A stretch of DNA of 64,000 nt from Owenweeksia sp048267305 (GCA_048267305.1 JBLWXT010000004.1:124001-188000), one strand, 5' to 3'. Positions 17,634 to 26,843 are shown, numbered from the stretch's first letter. Notes: a model not told the origin generated them from the sequence alone. Program-made: numbers and translations.

Positions 17634-18677
17634 CTACATTTTTTTAAACTGTATCTGAACGGATTCCTTGCTTCCGCTTAGGCTTAAAATATAATAGGCC
17701 TTTGGTAGAGAACTAATATCCAGTGTGCTTTGTAGCTTTCCGCTAAAAATCTCCTGTCCACTTATGGAGTGTATCGAAAACGAGGAATAGGTATCCTCAT
17801 CAAAATCAATTTTGAGGTAGGAATGAGCAGGATTGGGGTAGAGGCTTATACTAAGGTTTTCTACTTCCGGTAAGTTAATGGTGCTATTCTTTCTTTTGTT
17901 ATATCTATACTCTCCATACAGCACCAGATTATTGTTGTTGTCCAGGCCATATTCTGTGATTTGTGTTACCTGAAGAAGCATATTGTGCTTAAACGCTAGC
18001 CTTTGGATTAAATCCCTTTCTCCATCGTTGTCAATGTCTTCATAAGCTTCAAGAGCCATCAACTGAGATGGATTACTGCTGGAGTAGCGATACTTGAAGA
18101 AACCATCACCGCTTCCGCCCAGGCTTACAGTATAGAAGATACTGTCTATATAACCTCCTCCACCATAAAAGTAGTTGTAACTCCCAATGCGTGTTAGGCC
18201 AGTACCCAAGTCAGCATAAATATCTATGTGATCTACACTGTTACTTGTTGAGGAAGTATAATGAACTGCCGCTTCAAAAAACAGCTGAAAGCTGAAGCCA
18301 TTATATTCGTAGTAGGCTACAGTGCTATCTCTGTAGAGACTGTCCTGATTAAAGACCAATTTATCTACAGTGTTGTTGCTGCTTATTTCCTTTCCTATAA
18401 TGGTGGTGGTGCGCCCACTTAGATTTCCATTATACCCATAAACCGGAACTCCCATTTCCTCAATCACAAGAGTGTCTATATTACCGTTGGTGAAATAATG
18501 TTGGGCTGCCGTGGCTGCTGTACTAAAATTAGCTCCTGTATCAAGGGAAACAGTAATGGAGTCATACTCCACTAAGTTTGGTATAAAAGACTTGTTAAAG
18601 AATTGACTCAGTGGGTCTAGCTGTGCATTTAATAAAGTAGCGGTAAGTAGAGATAAGGAGAATAAAAGCTTTCGCAT
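17634..18677 (-). CDS. secreted protein with T9SS type A sorting domain
   Basis: A 347-residue secreted protein. I place the start at the ATG at 18677, giving a clean signal peptide (MRKLLFSLSLLTATLLNAQ). The longer open frame to 18770 would put 31 unrelated residues first. The middle is rich in Tyr, Ser, Asn and Asp and contains IDIYADLGTG and a DIDNDGERD motif that may bind calcium. The last about 75 residues are the type IX secretion sorting domain (LYPNPAHSYLKIDF ... SGQEIFSGKL ... YYILSLSG). It should cross the outer membrane and be attached to the surface or released. The body has no recognised catalytic domain. Confidence 0.85.
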   Translation of the reverse strand: MRKLLFSLSLLTATLLNAQLDPLSQFFNKSFIPNLVEYDSITVSLDTGANFSTAATAAQHYFTNGNIDTLVIEEMGVPVYGYNGNLSGRTTTIIGKEISSNNTVDKLVFNQDSLYRDSTVAYYEYNGFSFQLFFEAAVHYTSSTSNSVDHIDIYADLGTGLTRIGSYNYFYGGGGYIDSIFYTVSLGGSGDGFFKYRYSSSNPSQLMALEAYEDIDNDGERDLIQRLAFKHNMLLQVTQITEYGLDNNNNLVLYGEYRYNKRKNSTINLPEVENLSISLYPNPAHSYLKIDFDEDTYSSFSIHSISGQEIFSGKLQSTLDISSLPKAYYILSLSGSKESVQIQFKKM

Positions 18678-18811
18678 TTTTGTGTGTTTTTGTTTATATA
18701 TATCTAGTAGACACGTAAAGTGGGTGAAAAGGTTGGTTGGCCTGTAAAAAAAAAGCATTTTATGGAGCAAAGGGTTTATGGTTTGATGAGTGGGTGTGTA
18801 CGACAGAATTC

Positions 18812-18819
18812 TATCTTTG
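18812..18819 (+). promoter_or_regulatory. -7 promoter box for fabG
   Basis: TATCTTTG fits TAnnTTTG fully, 19 nt before the fabG ATG. A TTTG at 18782-18785 is farther upstream (26 nt spacer) than ideal. Confidence 0.65.
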
Positions 18820-18838
18820 ACAAAATTTAACTGACTAT

Positions 18839-19585
18839 ATGAAATTACTGGAAGGAAAAACAGCGATTATTACCGGAGCATCAAAGGGCATTGGTAAAGG
18901 TATAGCTGAAGTTTTTGCAAACCATGGTGCCAACATTGCATTTACATATCTATCATCTGTAGAGGCGGCTCAGGCGTTTGAAAAAGAATTAGGCGAAACA
19001 GGCGTAAAGGTAAAGGGATATAAAAGTGATGCATCAGTGTATGCCAGTGCAGAGGAACTAGCCAACAACGTTTTGGAAGAGTTTGGAAGCATTGATATTG
19101 TGGTTAACAATGCCGGGGTAACCCGTGATAATCTTTTGATGCGTATGAGCGAGGAAGATTTTGATAAAGTAATTCAGATAAACCTTAAATCGGTATTTAA
19201 CCTCACCAAGAGCGTACAGCGCACTATGTTGAAACAGCGAAGCGGGTCTATTATCAATATAAGTTCAGTAGTGGGAGTAAAGGGTAATGCCGGTCAATCA
19301 AACTATGCGGCATCAAAAGCTGGTATTATTGGCTTTAGTAAATCCATAGCTCTTGAGTTGGGGTCTCGCAACATCCGTTGCAACGCCATTGCCCCTGGTT
19401 TTATTGAAACCGAAATGACAGGTAAGTTAGATCCTGCAACAGTGCAAGGCTGGAGAGATGCTATTCCATTAAAAAGAGGTGGTACGCCCGAAGATGTGGC
19501 AAATGCCTGTCTCTTTCTGGCATCAGACCTTAGTGCCTATATTACCGGGCAGGTACTTAATGTAGATGGTGGAATGTTGACTTAA
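18839..19585 (+). CDS. fabG: 3-oxoacyl-ACP reductase
   Basis: FabG reduces 3-oxoacyl-ACP to 3-hydroxyacyl-ACP with NADPH in fatty-acid elongation. The 248-residue protein is a classic short-chain dehydrogenase: GASKGIGKG near 13-21, VVNNAGVTRDNLL near 87-99, the Ser-Tyr-Lys set in ISSVVGVKG and YAASKAG, and IETEMT followed by the C-terminal ITGQVLNVDGGM. It has its own promoter. It is far from the type III PKS cluster, which lacks a clear FabG of its own, so it could serve both pathways (inference). Confidence 0.93.
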   Translation: MKLLEGKTAIITGASKGIGKGIAEVFANHGANIAFTYLSSVEAAQAFEKELGETGVKVKGYKSDASVYASAEELANNVLEEFGSIDIVVNNAGVTRDNLLMRMSEEDFDKVIQINLKSVFNLTKSVQRTMLKQRSGSIINISSVVGVKGNAGQSNYAASKAGIIGFSKSIALELGSRNIRCNAIAPGFIETEMTGKLDPATVQGWRDAIPLKRGGTPEDVANACLFLASDLSAYITGQVLNVDGGMLT

Positions 19586-19671
19586 GAATATTGGTGACTA
19601 TTTTTAGTTACTGTATTCAATATGATGTTTTACCGAGTGTTTGTCAAAGCATCTAATCCTCAATTATCTAA

Positions 19672-21714
19672 ATGCAAATAATCCTTGAAAATTCTGCCTT
19701 GTGGCTTGTGCCGATTGTACTTTTATCGGCCTTAGCCACTTGGCTCCTTTATTTTAAGGGCAAAAGTTTTACCAAAGGGCAGCGTGTGTTTCTTGCCATT
19801 TTGCGCTTTACCGTTTTCTTCCTTATCGGGATTTTGCTTTTGTCTCCACTGTTGAAATCCTCCGAAAGGAAAGAGGAAAAGCCAATTTTGGTTTGGATGG
19901 AAGACCATTCCCGATCCATGGTATTGGCAAAGGATAGCCAAACGGTAAAATCCATACTGAGCAATGAGGATGTATTGAGAGACCTGGAGGAAAGATATAC
20001 TGTGGAAAAGCTTGATTTTGGCAAATCAATCACCACCGCATCCGATAGCTTTAACGCACCTTCCACCAATCTGTATGAGGCGCTAAACGGTGTACAGGAA
20101 CGATTCTATAATCAGAATGTGGGCGCGGTGGTTATACTGAGCGATGGAATTTCCAATATGGGAAACAATCCCGCTTATGCTGCACAAAATATTACCTACC
20201 CTCTGTATTCGATGGGGTTTGGTGATACTACCAGTAATGCAGACATGCTTATAGACAGGGTGGTACACAATAATGTGAGTTATTTGAATAACAACTTCCC
20301 GGTGGAGGTTTACCTCAAGGCCAGAGAGTTGAACGGTGGAAATTATACCATCACTATTTCTGATAACTCAGGGAAGAAACTGTTTAGCCAAAAGAAAACT
20401 ATTAGCGGCAACGATTATTTTGAGCGTATAGACCTTCTTATTAAAGCAGAAAAGATAGGATTGCAGCGCTTTACAGTAAATGTAACTCCTGTAGAAAACG
20501 AAGAAAACCTTCAAAACAACAGCCGTGGTTTTACTGTGGATGTGCTGAATAATCGCAAAAAGGTTTATGTCATAGGTACTGGTCCACACCCCGATATGGC
20601 CGCTTTGGCCAATGCCTTAAAATCAGTGGAAAAATATGAGGTAGAGACGTTTATTTCAACGGATTTGCCAGAGGCCGCCAATAAGGCAGATTTATACATC
20701 TTACATGATCCTAATGCTGCTTTGTTGGAAAAATATGCATCAGGTAAAAAACCGGTTTGGATTTTTCAGGGACCGGCAACTCCTTTGGCAGAACTCAAAA
20801 GCTATGGAGGTATTACTGCTGGCAGCAATAGCTTTGAAGAGGTGCAGGCCAACATACGCAATGGCTTTAATCTTTTCACCCTAAGTGAAGATGAGATATC
20901 CTTTACCGAAGACTTACCGCCCTTATGGAGTCCTTTTGGAAAGGCCGAAATGGCAAATTCCATTTACCCCTTGTTTAACAAAAAAGTTGGCCGCGTGGTT
21001 ACTACCGATCCAATATGGTTTTATACTCAGGATGCGGATGTACGCAAGGCATTTACACTTGGCACGGGTATCTGGAAATGGAGGATAGAGGACTATCGTA
21101 AGCAGAAAAGTTTCTCGAGATTTGATGCGCTGATATACAAGTCAGTACAGTATCTAACCACCAACAAACAGGAGCGGAGATTTGTAATAGATATGGCAGG
21201 AAGGTTTGATCAAACGGAAGCCATTCGTGCCGAAGCCCGATTGTATAACTCTTCGCTGGAGCTAGTCAATGAACCTGATTTAAAGGTTACATTCACCAAT
21301 GAGCAAAACCAGAGTTTTGATTTTAGCTTTTCCAAGGCACAAAATACCTACAGACTGAATGCCGGTAAGCTTCCTGATGGAGTTTATACTTATTCGTCAT
21401 CCGTAACGCTGGGGGATGAAACCTTTAGTCAAAAAGGAAGTTTTGTGGTGGAGAAAAGTCTTTTGGAGGAAACGGATCTGGTGGCACGTCATCAACTTTT
21501 AAGGAACCTTTCGAGCGAAAGCGGTGGTGGCTTTTTTAAATCGGATGAACTGGAAAAATTAAAGCAGGAACTACTGGCCAATACAGAGGCTAAAAGCATA
21601 CAGATACTGGAAACCAGTACATCAAGCCTCATAAATAAACGATGGATTTTTGCTATCTTCCTCGTGTTGCTGACCCTGGAGTGGGGCTTCAGAAAATATT
21701 TCGGAAACTATTAA
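19672..21714 (+). CDS. VWA-like membrane protein
   Basis: A 680-residue membrane protein. Two N-terminal spans (about 8-27 and 39-62) are followed by a large extracytoplasmic part, and a last span lies near the C-terminus (about 656-674). The segment from about 70 is a von Willebrand A-like domain: VWMEDHSRSM replaces the usual DxSxS, and AVVILSDGISNMGNN matches the second VWA strand. The metal site is therefore degenerate. Such proteins are common in Bacteroidota near BatA/BatB-like genes, with unknown function. The prohibitin-type gene follows after 15 nt, so the two are probably co-transcribed and may form a membrane assembly. Confidence 0.75.
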   Translation: MQIILENSALWLVPIVLLSALATWLLYFKGKSFTKGQRVFLAILRFTVFFLIGILLLSPLLKSSERKEEKPILVWMEDHSRSMVLAKDSQTVKSILSNEDVLRDLEERYTVEKLDFGKSITTASDSFNAPSTNLYEALNGVQERFYNQNVGAVVILSDGISNMGNNPAYAAQNITYPLYSMGFGDTTSNADMLIDRVVHNNVSYLNNNFPVEVYLKARELNGGNYTITISDNSGKKLFSQKKTISGNDYFERIDLLIKAEKIGLQRFTVNVTPVENEENLQNNSRGFTVDVLNNRKKVYVIGTGPHPDMAALANALKSVEKYEVETFISTDLPEAANKADLYILHDPNAALLEKYASGKKPVWIFQGPATPLAELKSYGGITAGSNSFEEVQANIRNGFNLFTLSEDEISFTEDLPPLWSPFGKAEMANSIYPLFNKKVGRVVTTDPIWFYTQDADVRKAFTLGTGIWKWRIEDYRKQKSFSRFDALIYKSVQYLTTNKQERRFVIDMAGRFDQTEAIRAEARLYNSSLELVNEPDLKVTFTNEQNQSFDFSFSKAQNTYRLNAGKLPDGVYTYSSSVTLGDETFSQKGSFVVEKSLLEETDLVARHQLLRNLSSESGGGFFKSDELEKLKQELLANTEAKSIQILETSTSSLINKRWIFAIFLVLLTLEWGFRKYFGNY

Positions 21715-21729
21715 TCAAATTAAATTAAG

Positions 21730-22545
21730 ATGAATCAACGTAGAACCGCACTCATAGTAGTGGCATTTATGGTATTGGTAGGGCTCATACTGGCCTGGAA
21801 CTCCTTTACCTACACTATCAACTCTGGTGAGAAGGGAGTAATTTTCAGAAAATTTCAGGGTGGTTTGGATAAAGAGAATACCTACGATCAGGGTTTTCAT
21901 ATAAAGTGGCCTTGGGATGACGTATTTACCTATAACGTCCGTTTTCAGGATGACCAGGGTATAATGACGGCATTGTCTAAAAACGGATTAACCATTGATA
22001 CTGAACTTTCTTATCGTTATCGTCCAGTGGCCAACCGCATTGGTTATTTACATGATGAAGTGGGCTTTGAATATCTGGATGAAATCATAAAACCGGAAAT
22101 ACGCTCGGCCACCAGAGAGGTTATCGGAAAATATCTGCCGGAGGAATTGTATTCCTCCAAGAGGGAAGCCATTCAGGATGAGATTTTTCAACGTACGGCC
22201 ACGGCTTTGAAGGATAAGAATATACTATTGGATGTAGTTTTAATCAGAGAGGTGAAACTTCCGCCAAATCTCAAGGCAGCCATTGAGCGAAAGCTTGAGC
22301 AGGAGCAATCATCGCTGGAGTATGAGTTTAAATTGCAACAGGCGCGTAAGGAAGCTCAGCGTCAGGAAATTGAAGCTGAAGGTAAAGCTACGGCCAACCG
22401 CATCATCAGTTCTTCGTTAACGGATAAAATTCTTCAGGAAAAAGGTATAGAAGCCACTTTGAAGCTTGCTCAATCACCAAATGCCAAAACGGTGATTATT
22501 GGCAGTGGTAAGGATGGTTTGCCCATAATTTTAGGAGATAAGTAA
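21730..22545 (+). CDS. prohibitin family (SPFH/band 7) protein
   Basis: A 271-residue prohibitin-like protein: one N-terminal membrane span (about 8-28), an SPFH domain (about 30-200, with GEKGVIFRKFQGG and FHIKWPWDDVFTYNVR), then a coiled-coil (EQEQSSLEYEFKLQQARKEA) and a hydrophobic end. Prohibitins assemble into large ring-like membrane scaffolds and often control membrane proteases. It lies 15 nt behind the VWA-like gene and 22 nt before pepD. The domain call is secure; the cellular role is inferred from the family. Confidence 0.9.
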   Translation: MNQRRTALIVVAFMVLVGLILAWNSFTYTINSGEKGVIFRKFQGGLDKENTYDQGFHIKWPWDDVFTYNVRFQDDQGIMTALSKNGLTIDTELSYRYRPVANRIGYLHDEVGFEYLDEIIKPEIRSATREVIGKYLPEELYSSKREAIQDEIFQRTATALKDKNILLDVVLIREVKLPPNLKAAIERKLEQEQSSLEYEFKLQQARKEAQRQEIEAEGKATANRIISSSLTDKILQEKGIEATLKLAQSPNAKTVIIGSGKDGLPIILGDK

Positions 22546-22567
22546 AATCAATATAAGTACAGTTACA

Positions 22568-24034
22568 ATGAGCAGCAATGTTAGAGAACTGAATCCAACA
22601 TCCGTTTGGAATCATTTTGAAGATTTAAATGCAGTGCCCCGACCTTCAAAGGGAGAGGAGCGAGTTATCGCCTTTATGGAGGAATTTGCACAAAGCCTTA
22701 ATTTACCCTGTGAAAAGGATGAAACAGGAAATTTACTGATTACCAAACCTGCTTCTCCGGGTATGGAGAATCGTAAAATGGTGGTGATGCAGGCACACCT
22801 CGATATGGTTCATCAGAAAAACTCAGATACGGATTTTGACTTTGAAACAGAAGGCATCCGCATGTATGTGGATGGGGATTGGGTGAGAGCTGAAGGCACT
22901 ACGCTCGGTGCTGATAATGGTATGGGTGTAGCCGCAATTATGGCCATTCTTTCATCCACAGATATCGCACATCCGGCCATTGAGGCGCTTTTTACTGTAG
23001 ATGAAGAGGCTGGTATGACAGGTGCTCAAAACCTTAAACCAGGTTGGCTTAAGGGAGAAATTCTCCTTAACCTGGATACGGAGGAAGATGATGAGCTCAG
23101 CATTGGTTGTGCCGGTGGTGTAGATACCGATATCAAATGGAACTACAGCCAGGAATCACCCGAAGGAGATTATCAGGCATTGGAGATAAAGATCAGTGGG
23201 CTTAGTGGCGGCCATTCCGGTATGGATATTATTAAGGGGCTTGGTAATGCCAATAAAATTATGAACCGCCTTATGTGGAATGCCGATAGGGATTTTGGGC
23301 TTCGCATTGTGAGCATTGATGGCGGTAGTTTGAGAAACGCCATACCTCGGGAATCAACAGCAGTGGTTATGGTGCCTAATCACAAATTGAACGATATTAA
23401 GTCTTACTGGGATGATTTGAGACAGGAAATTCAACTTGAATTTGCCACTACAGATCCTGTTGTACAGATAAATTATACCGAAACGGTAGCTGGTGATAAT
23501 CAGGTTATGGCTTTGGCAGATCAGCAAAAACTGATATTTGCCATACAGGCTTGCCATGATGGTATTAAGCGCATGAGCCCTGATGTGGAGGATTTAGTAG
23601 AAAGCTCCAATAACCTGGCTCGTGTGGAAGTGAAAGACGGAAGAGCACAGGTTAAGTGCTTAACCCGCAGCGACAGAGAATCAGGAAAGTGGGATTTGGC
23701 GCATGCCGTGGCCGCACCATTTCATATGCTTGGCGCAGAAGTAAAGCATTCCGGTTCGTATCCCGGTTGGAAACTGGATCCCAATGCCCGTATGCTTGGA
23801 ATGATGAAATCACTTTATAAGGAGCTTTTTAAGGAAGAACCAAAAGTGTTGGCATGCCATGCCGGTTTAGAGTGTGGTCTTTTAGGCCAGCACTATCCAC
23901 ATTTGGAGATGATATCCTTTGGACCAACCATCAGAGGCGCACATTCACCTGATGAGAGAGTGAATATTAAATCGGTTGAAAAATTTTGGGGCTACCTGCA
24001 GGAAGCATTAAAAAGAATTCCTCTGAAAGATTAA
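22568..24034 (+). CDS. pepD: aminoacyl-histidine dipeptidase (M20C)
   Basis: A cytoplasmic dinuclear zinc dipeptidase acting on Xaa-His dipeptides such as carnosine. The 488 residues fit the family. The metal-site motifs are present: MQAHLDMVHQ near 78-88, TTLGADNGMG near 114-123, VDEEAGMTGA near 144-153 with the catalytic Glu, LNLDTEEDDE, and HAGLECG near the end. The middle (about 195-390) is the dimerisation lid domain with GGHSGMDI. It follows the prohibitin gene by 22 nt and is probably in the same transcription unit. Confidence 0.92.
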   Translation: MSSNVRELNPTSVWNHFEDLNAVPRPSKGEERVIAFMEEFAQSLNLPCEKDETGNLLITKPASPGMENRKMVVMQAHLDMVHQKNSDTDFDFETEGIRMYVDGDWVRAEGTTLGADNGMGVAAIMAILSSTDIAHPAIEALFTVDEEAGMTGAQNLKPGWLKGEILLNLDTEEDDELSIGCAGGVDTDIKWNYSQESPEGDYQALEIKISGLSGGHSGMDIIKGLGNANKIMNRLMWNADRDFGLRIVSIDGGSLRNAIPRESTAVVMVPNHKLNDIKSYWDDLRQEIQLEFATTDPVVQINYTETVAGDNQVMALADQQKLIFAIQACHDGIKRMSPDVEDLVESSNNLARVEVKDGRAQVKCLTRSDRESGKWDLAHAVAAPFHMLGAEVKHSGSYPGWKLDPNARMLGMMKSLYKELFKEEPKVLACHAGLECGLLGQHYPHLEMISFGPTIRGAHSPDERVNIKSVEKFWGYLQEALKRIPLKD

Positions 24035-24100
24035 GAACAACAAAATGAGGTGTGACAGTGGGAATACATACTCCTTAACTTGCGCCAAATTATTTTACAA

Positions 24101-24967
24101 TTGACACAATCAGACACATTAAAAATAGTGGAATGCCCTCGCGATGCCATGCAGGGCATCCACGATTTTATTCCTACAGCTAAAAAGGTTGAGTACCTCA
24201 GATTTCTCTTAAAAGTGGGTTTTGATACCCTTGATGCCGGAAGCTTTGTCTCGCCCAGGGCTATACCGCAACTGAGAGATACAGCCGAGGTGCTGAATAG
24301 TTTGGACATGTCGTCAACTAGCTCAAAACTGTTGACTATAGTAGCCAATCAGCGAGGGGGCGAGGAGGCTGTGAAGTTTGAGCAGGTAACCTATTTAGGC
24401 TATCCGTTTTCTGTTTCTGAAGAGTTTCAAAAACGCAATACCAACAAAACTATTGAAGAGTCTGAAACTCTGGTACAGGAGCTTGTAGAACTTTGTGATA
24501 AGCATAATAAGGAACTGGTGGTGTACATTTCCATGGGATTTGGAAATCCCTACGGAGAGGAGTGGAATGTAAATATTGTAGAGGATTGGAGCTCACGACT
24601 GGCTGAAAAGGGAGTTAAAATACTTTCATTATCAGATACTGTGGGAACCTCAAATCCCGAATCTATTAACTATCTGTTTTCCAACTTAATTCCGGCTTTG
24701 CCCAATGTGGAGTTTGGAGCTCATCTACACACTACCCCTGATACCTGGCACGAAAAGGTAAAGGCAGCCTATGACAGTGGTTGCAGGCGGTTTGATGGGG
24801 CTATTAAGGGATTTGGAGGCTGCCCAATGGCTGCAGATGATCTGGTTGGTAATATGCCAACGGAAAAGCTTTTATCCTTTGCACAGGAGCACGGCTTGGG
24901 TAAAAACTTAAATATGCTGGCCTTCGAAAGTGCTTACAACAAGGCACTGCAAACCTTTCCAATCTAG
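24101..24967 (+). CDS. hydroxymethylglutaryl-CoA lyase
   Basis: Cleaves HMG-CoA to acetoacetate and acetyl-CoA in leucine degradation. It is a TIM-barrel DRE-family protein with VECPRDAMQG near the N-terminus (catalytic Arg-Asp), DAGSFVSPRAIPQL, LSLSDTVGTSNP, FGAHLHTTP (metal-binding HxH) and GFGGCPMA, which holds the signature cysteine loop. The start is uncertain: TTG 24101 gives a 288-residue protein starting just before the conserved strand, and TTG 24080 would add 7 residues. A TAACTTG box at 24076 argues for the later start. No ATG is available upstream. A 21-bp hairpin terminator follows. Confidence 0.9.
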   Translation: MTQSDTLKIVECPRDAMQGIHDFIPTAKKVEYLRFLLKVGFDTLDAGSFVSPRAIPQLRDTAEVLNSLDMSSTSSKLLTIVANQRGGEEAVKFEQVTYLGYPFSVSEEFQKRNTNKTIEESETLVQELVELCDKHNKELVVYISMGFGNPYGEEWNVNIVEDWSSRLAEKGVKILSLSDTVGTSNPESINYLFSNLIPALPNVEFGAHLHTTPDTWHEKVKAAYDSGCRRFDGAIKGFGGCPMAADDLVGNMPTEKLLSFAQEHGLGKNLNMLAFESAYNKALQTFPI

Positions 24968-24989
24968 TTTCAGATTTATTAAAATGCAT

Positions 24990-25036
24990 AAAGAGATAGC
25001 CTCCAAAACCTTGGTTTTGGAGGCTATCTCTTTTTA
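24990..25036 (+). terminator. very long perfect hairpin terminator
   Basis: A 21-bp perfect inverted repeat (24990-25010 and 25013-25033; arms begin AAAGAGATAGCC and end GGCTATCTCTTT) with a central TT, followed by T. It lies 22 nt after the HMG-CoA lyase stop. The A/T flanks are symmetric, so it could work in both directions. Confidence 0.88.
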
Positions 25037-25376
25037 AACTAAAACGATAAAACCCTGATATGTAGTTTTTAGCCGTGTAATCTGGCTGAATCTGAAAAAT
25101 AAATAAAAAAAAAACAGCACAAAACTCATACTATCACTTTTTCGCGGTAATGGTAAAAAGGTTTCCATAGATTAATTCTCTAATCGGATAGTTTACAGAA
25201 TTAAAGAGAAACAAAATTTCAACAAATCCAATATTACATAATCTTTATGGCAAACTTGTAATTTGTGAAAATGAAACGATAATCATTGGTTTACTGTGAG
25301 TTAGGAATCTATAGGATAGTTGGTTTTTCAAAATTTATTAGCATTTTCGCTCTACTCTAACATTACATGAAACATA
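25037..25376. other. AT-rich intergenic stretch without a recognised gene
   Basis: About 340 nt, strongly AT-rich, with no open frame of note and no hairpin with a T tail. I see no full TAnnTTTG promoter box in front of the tiny ORF at 25377. Confidence 0.5.
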
Positions 25377-25529
25377 ATGAACGACTTAACTCACGCGGTG
25401 GAAGTTGCCGTCTCTATCCGAAAGTATCTTCGGGAGGCAACCGAAATCCACCCCATTACTGCCAGAGAACTGAATAAAACTCAGGAAAGAATTACACAAC
25501 AGGTAAAGAACATAGGCAGGCTTAAATAA
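25377..25529 (+). CDS. tiny hypothetical ORF A (50 aa)
   Basis: ATG 25377 to TAA 25529 encodes 50 residues: MNDLTHAVEVAVSIRKYLRE, then ATEIHPITARELNKTQERIT and a short basic tail. It has no signal peptide or membrane span and is predicted helical and charged. The N-terminal V-E/D-V-A-x-x-I/V-R-x-Y/F-L pattern recurs in the next tiny ORF 78 nt downstream, which supports both being real and related. The two segments before their starts also look alike (ACTCTA then an ATGAAACA string). I do not recognise the family. An ATG at 25367 is in another frame and gives nothing protein-like. Confidence 0.5.
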   Translation: MNDLTHAVEVAVSIRKYLREATEIHPITARELNKTQERITQQVKNIGRLK

Positions 25530-25607
25530 AGCTAAGTTTGTGTAAATCAGATTTATTTCAGTGATTTGGTTTGAAACTTTTGACTCACTCTTAAACTCTA
25601 CTCAAAC

Positions 25608-25757
25608 ATGAAACACACTCAATCTATTGTGGATGTGGCGAATATTGTTCGCGATTTTCTACAAAATGAAGGGCAAACATTAAAAATCAGCAAGGGAAAA
25701 ATTCTTAAAGACAAGGAATTTGACCAGGAAGTTAGAAAATACATGCACGTGGGATAA
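25608..25757 (+). CDS. tiny hypothetical ORF B (49 aa), related to ORF A
   Basis: ATG 25608 to TAA 25757 encodes 49 residues: MKHTQSIVDVANIVRDFLQN, then EGQTLKISKGKILKDKEFDQ and EVRKYMHVG. Compared with ORF A, the helix IVDVANIVRDFL aligns with AVEVAVSIRKYL, and both end in a charged helix with Q-x-V-[RK]. A good hairpin terminator lies 28 nt after the stop, as expected for a real transcript. Function unknown; a small regulatory or scaffold protein is possible. Confidence 0.55.
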   Translation: MKHTQSIVDVANIVRDFLQNEGQTLKISKGKILKDKEFDQEVRKYMHVG

Positions 25758-25784
25758 AACACTATTCAACATTATTGATCCCCG

Positions 25785-25817
25785 AATCCTCTACCAGCGT
25801 AGGGGATTTTTTTATTT
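25785..25817 (+). terminator. intrinsic terminator after the tiny ORF pair
   Basis: AATCCTCTA (25785-25793) pairs with TAGGGGATT (25800-25808), including one G-T pair and a 6-nt loop, followed by a T-rich tail (TTTTTTATTTT). Confidence 0.8.
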
Positions 25818-25937
25818 TGATATATCTGGCCATACCTCTTTACAGCTTGCCATAAACAATTTGCACTGATGGCGGTTGGATTAGAACATTTAAAAACATG
25901 CTAAATTCAGAATCAAACATCACTAAATAGATGAGAA

Positions 25938-26150
25938 ATGAATCGGATGAGAATTTTTAGTTCAGCAGTTTTACTTGCAGTGGCATTTGGTTGTAGTTCA
26001 CCGGAGTCTTCTTCTGTAAATCAGGATACGGAACCTGCAGAGGAAGGTTTTAACTCAACCAAGGAAGACAATACCCACAATAAAACAATGGAGGAAAAGT
26101 ATAGCGATTCTGATGCAGATGAGCTTCGGGATACACTCCATGTTAATTAA
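25938..26150 (+). CDS. small lipoprotein (70 aa)
   Basis: A 70-residue predicted lipoprotein: signal sequence MNRMRIFSSAVLLAVAFGC with the lipobox AFGC, then a low-complexity acidic, Ser/Glu/Asp-rich tail ending DADELRDTLHVN. No folded domain is expected. It lies 21 nt before the NAD(P)-binding protein gene and is probably co-transcribed. Function unknown. Confidence 0.65.
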   Translation: MNRMRIFSSAVLLAVAFGCSSPESSSVNQDTEPAEEGFNSTKEDNTHNKTMEEKYSDSDADELRDTLHVN

Positions 26151-26171
26151 AAACCCATTAAATAATATTTT

Positions 26172-26816
26172 ATGAAAGTGTTAGTAGTAGGGGCCAATGG
26201 TAAAGTTGGCAAAAAGATCATCAAAAAATTAAAAAGCCAAAATCATGATGCTGTAGCCATGATAAGGGATGAGAGTCAGAGATCCGCATTGGAAGCAAAG
26301 GGAGCAACTGTGGTGGTGGCTGATTTGGAAAAAGACATTAGCCATGCCTTTAAGGATAACCTGGACGCTGTGATATTTTCCGCGGGAAGTGGAGGCCATA
26401 CAGGACAGGACAAAACGATGGCCATTGACCTTCAGGGCGCTCGTAAAACTATTGATGAAGCTGTAAAGCATAAAGTTCCGCGTTACCTCATGGTAAGTGC
26501 CCTTGGTGCCAATGATGCCGATAATATGGAAGAAGATATGCGTACCTATTTTGTAGCAAAATCAGAAGCTGATCAGCATTTAGTACAAAGTGCTTTGGAT
26601 TATACCATTTTTAGACCAGGCAGGCTAACCGATGAAAGCGGGAATGGAAGCATTAGAGCTGCTGAAAGCCTTGATAACTATGATAATATAGAAACGAGCA
26701 GAGACAATTTGGCTAATGCTATTGTAGATGCTTTGGATAAAAGAAATACCTATAAAAAGGTGATAGAATTGGTTGACGGAAATACTCCTGTTAAAGATGC
26801 CATCGCCAGTATTTAG
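26172..26816 (+). CDS. NAD(P)-binding atypical SDR (NmrA/YwnB-like)
   Basis: A 214-residue Rossmann-fold protein of the atypical SDR group (SDR_a5). The N-terminal VVGANGKVGKKI is the GxxGxxG dinucleotide loop; ADLEKDI and AVIFSAGSGGHTG mark the next strands; YTIFRPGRLTDE is typical near the C-terminus. There is no classical YxxxK pair; such proteins act as NAD(P)H-dependent reductases or redox sensors, so the reaction cannot be named. An imperfect hairpin follows the stop. Confidence 0.85.
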   Translation: MKVLVVGANGKVGKKIIKKLKSQNHDAVAMIRDESQRSALEAKGATVVVADLEKDISHAFKDNLDAVIFSAGSGGHTGQDKTMAIDLQGARKTIDEAVKHKVPRYLMVSALGANDADNMEEDMRTYFVAKSEADQHLVQSALDYTIFRPGRLTDESGNGSIRAAESLDNYDNIETSRDNLANAIVDALDKRNTYKKVIELVDGNTPVKDAIASI

Positions 26817-26843
26817 TATTCTTGGCATTTAATCATAATCAAT

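Noticed and set aside
25367..25379. Earlier ATG for tiny ORF A
   Set aside because: It is in another frame whose product is Ser/Gly/Pro/Arg-rich and unlike ORF B.
25377..25757. Toxin-antitoxin pair for the two tiny ORFs
   Set aside because: Both are similar to each other, soluble and lack any known toxin or antitoxin motif; no overlap or divergent layout.
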